DNA of 31,543 nt from positions 1-31,543 of the IMG/VR virus record IMGVR_UViG_3300018023_000024. The stretch is one strand, 5' to 3'. Position 1 is the stretch's first letter. The number at the start of each line of letters is the position of its first letter. This stretch comes from a virus. Of this stretch, positions 30,942 to 31,543 are shown piece after piece. Made by a program: the position numbers and the translations under genes. The notes below the pieces were generated by a model, which was not told the DNA's origin, searched no databases, and saw nothing but the letters and a program-made list of their open reading frames with translations.

Positions 30942-31543
30942 GTTTATCTATTTGATTGTAAATCATGAAACAGGAAAGTATTATGTCGGTCAACATACAG
31001 GTAATAATCTAAAGAAGTACCTTCAACAAAAATTTTCAGATGCCAGACACGGACGAGGGGGAAATTCTCGTCTTTATAATTCCATGCGTAAACACCCCTT
31101 TCCTCATCTTTGGTCCATCCACGCCCTCCGTTCCGATATCCAAGCTAAAGCCGAGCTTGATGAGACCGAGCGGGACTTCATCAAGTTCCTTCGTGCTCAA
31201 GACCCTGAGTATGGCTACAATCTTTGTCGTGGAGGGGAGGGGTTTACCGGACTGCATTCTTCTCAAACTTGTGCTAAAATGAGTGAAGGGGTTAAACGAG
31301 CTTGGGCTAACCCCGAAAAAAGAGCCAAGCAATCGGCAAATCTCAAAGCTGACTGGGCTAAACCTGAGTCTTTTTCTAATCGGGTTCAAGCGATTAGGGA
31401 TTCATGGGCGGACCCTTATTCTCGTTCTAATCGTATGAAGGCTTTTGAAAATCTTGATTTTCACAGTAAAATGAGCACGGTTAATAAGAAAACATGGTCT
31501 GACCCAGAGAGAAGGAAAAAACAAGCAGCACTTCAAAGAGAGC
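30940..31543 (+). CDS. GIY-YIG homing endonuclease (3' end beyond window)
   Basis: 201 residues visible, open at the window edge. The GIY-YIG domain: FIYLIVNHETGKYYVGQHTG, IHALRSD, ERDFIKFLRAQDPEYGYNL, GGEGF. The N-terminal 100 residues are nearly identical in layout and wording to the gene at 4396, but the C-terminal part uses W-(A/S)-(N/D)-P repeats (RAWANPEKRAKQS, ADWAKPESFSNR, DSWADPYSRSNR, KTWSDPERRKKQ) like the gene at 21892. It looks like one endonuclease family spreading within the genome, with DNA-binding parts diverging. Confidence 0.93.
   Translation, partial: MFIYLIVNHETGKYYVGQHTGNNLKKYLQQKFSDARHGRGGNSRLYNSMRKHPFPHLWSIHALRSDIQAKAELDETERDFIKFLRAQDPEYGYNLCRGGEGFTGLHSSQTCAKMSEGVKRAWANPEKRAKQSANLKADWAKPESFSNRVQAIRDSWADPYSRSNRMKAFENLDFHSKMSTVNKKTWSDPERRKKQAALQRE

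Noticed and set aside
1-31543. tRNA genes, attachment sites or a replication origin
   Set aside because: No cloverleaf, direct-repeat pair or iteron cluster was seen on reading, though a dedicated scan was not possible.

Overview
The window reads as a stretch of a large tailed double-stranded DNA phage genome, probably metagenomic. Genes are tightly packed, almost all on the + strand, with strong Shine-Dalgarno (SD) sites and ATGA or TAATG-type overlaps. There is no tRNA, rRNA or housekeeping operon. Recognisable products are phage-typical: a DnaX-like clamp loader, a NusG-like factor, a glycosyltransferase, a methyltransferase, a metallophosphoesterase and multidomain 'polyvalent' effector proteins. 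No terminase, capsid or polymerase gene is visible, so host and phage group stay open.

Layout. 1-8.0 kb (+): a zinc-ribbon gene interrupted by an in-frame TAA, a possible RdgC-like protein, a conserved phage protein, a degenerate Nudix protein, a DnaX-like AAA+ protein, a NusG-like protein, a membrane-anchored coiled-coil protein and two small unknown proteins. 8.0-9.5 kb (-): a three-gene leftward cluster. 9.6-15.8 kb (+): unknown proteins, a glycosyltransferase and a CmoB-like methyltransferase. 15.8-17.7 kb: three adjacent HNH genes. 17.8-20.3 kb (-): a metallophosphoesterase and a repeat-bearing HNH protein. 20.4-30.9 kb (+): an effector-like block with an inorganic-pyrophosphatase-like protein, a 1085-residue protein (acetyltransferase, HExxH peptidase, thiol-protease-like and two ADP-ribosyltransferase-like domains), a GIY-YIG/thiol-protease/ART-like protein and an acetyltransferase/ParB-like/receiver-like protein that has been cut in two by an HNH gene. 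No stretch longer than 300 bases lacks a gene.

The dominant theme is invasion by homing endonuclease genes: nine HNH or endonuclease VII type and four GIY-YIG, about 9.3 kb or 29 percent of the window, all AT-richer than their neighbours. At least eight have an inverted repeat that traps the SD and/or start codon, often with a TATA-like element in the loop. This is the architecture known from phage T4 I-TevI, where long early transcripts fold and block translation while a late promoter inside the hairpin yields a translatable message. Several phage genes instead have a short palindromic GTAT-N-ATAC element directly before the SD, and one perfect T4-type late promoter TATAAATA lies at 14318-14325.

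Best leads: the genes-in-pieces receiver-like protein (28316-30896), the hairpin-gated endonuclease set, the multi-effector protein at 22822-26079, the phage NusG-like protein, and the stop codon lying inside a CPxC zinc motif at 183-185. All domain names come from reading motifs by eye; none was checked by a database search.
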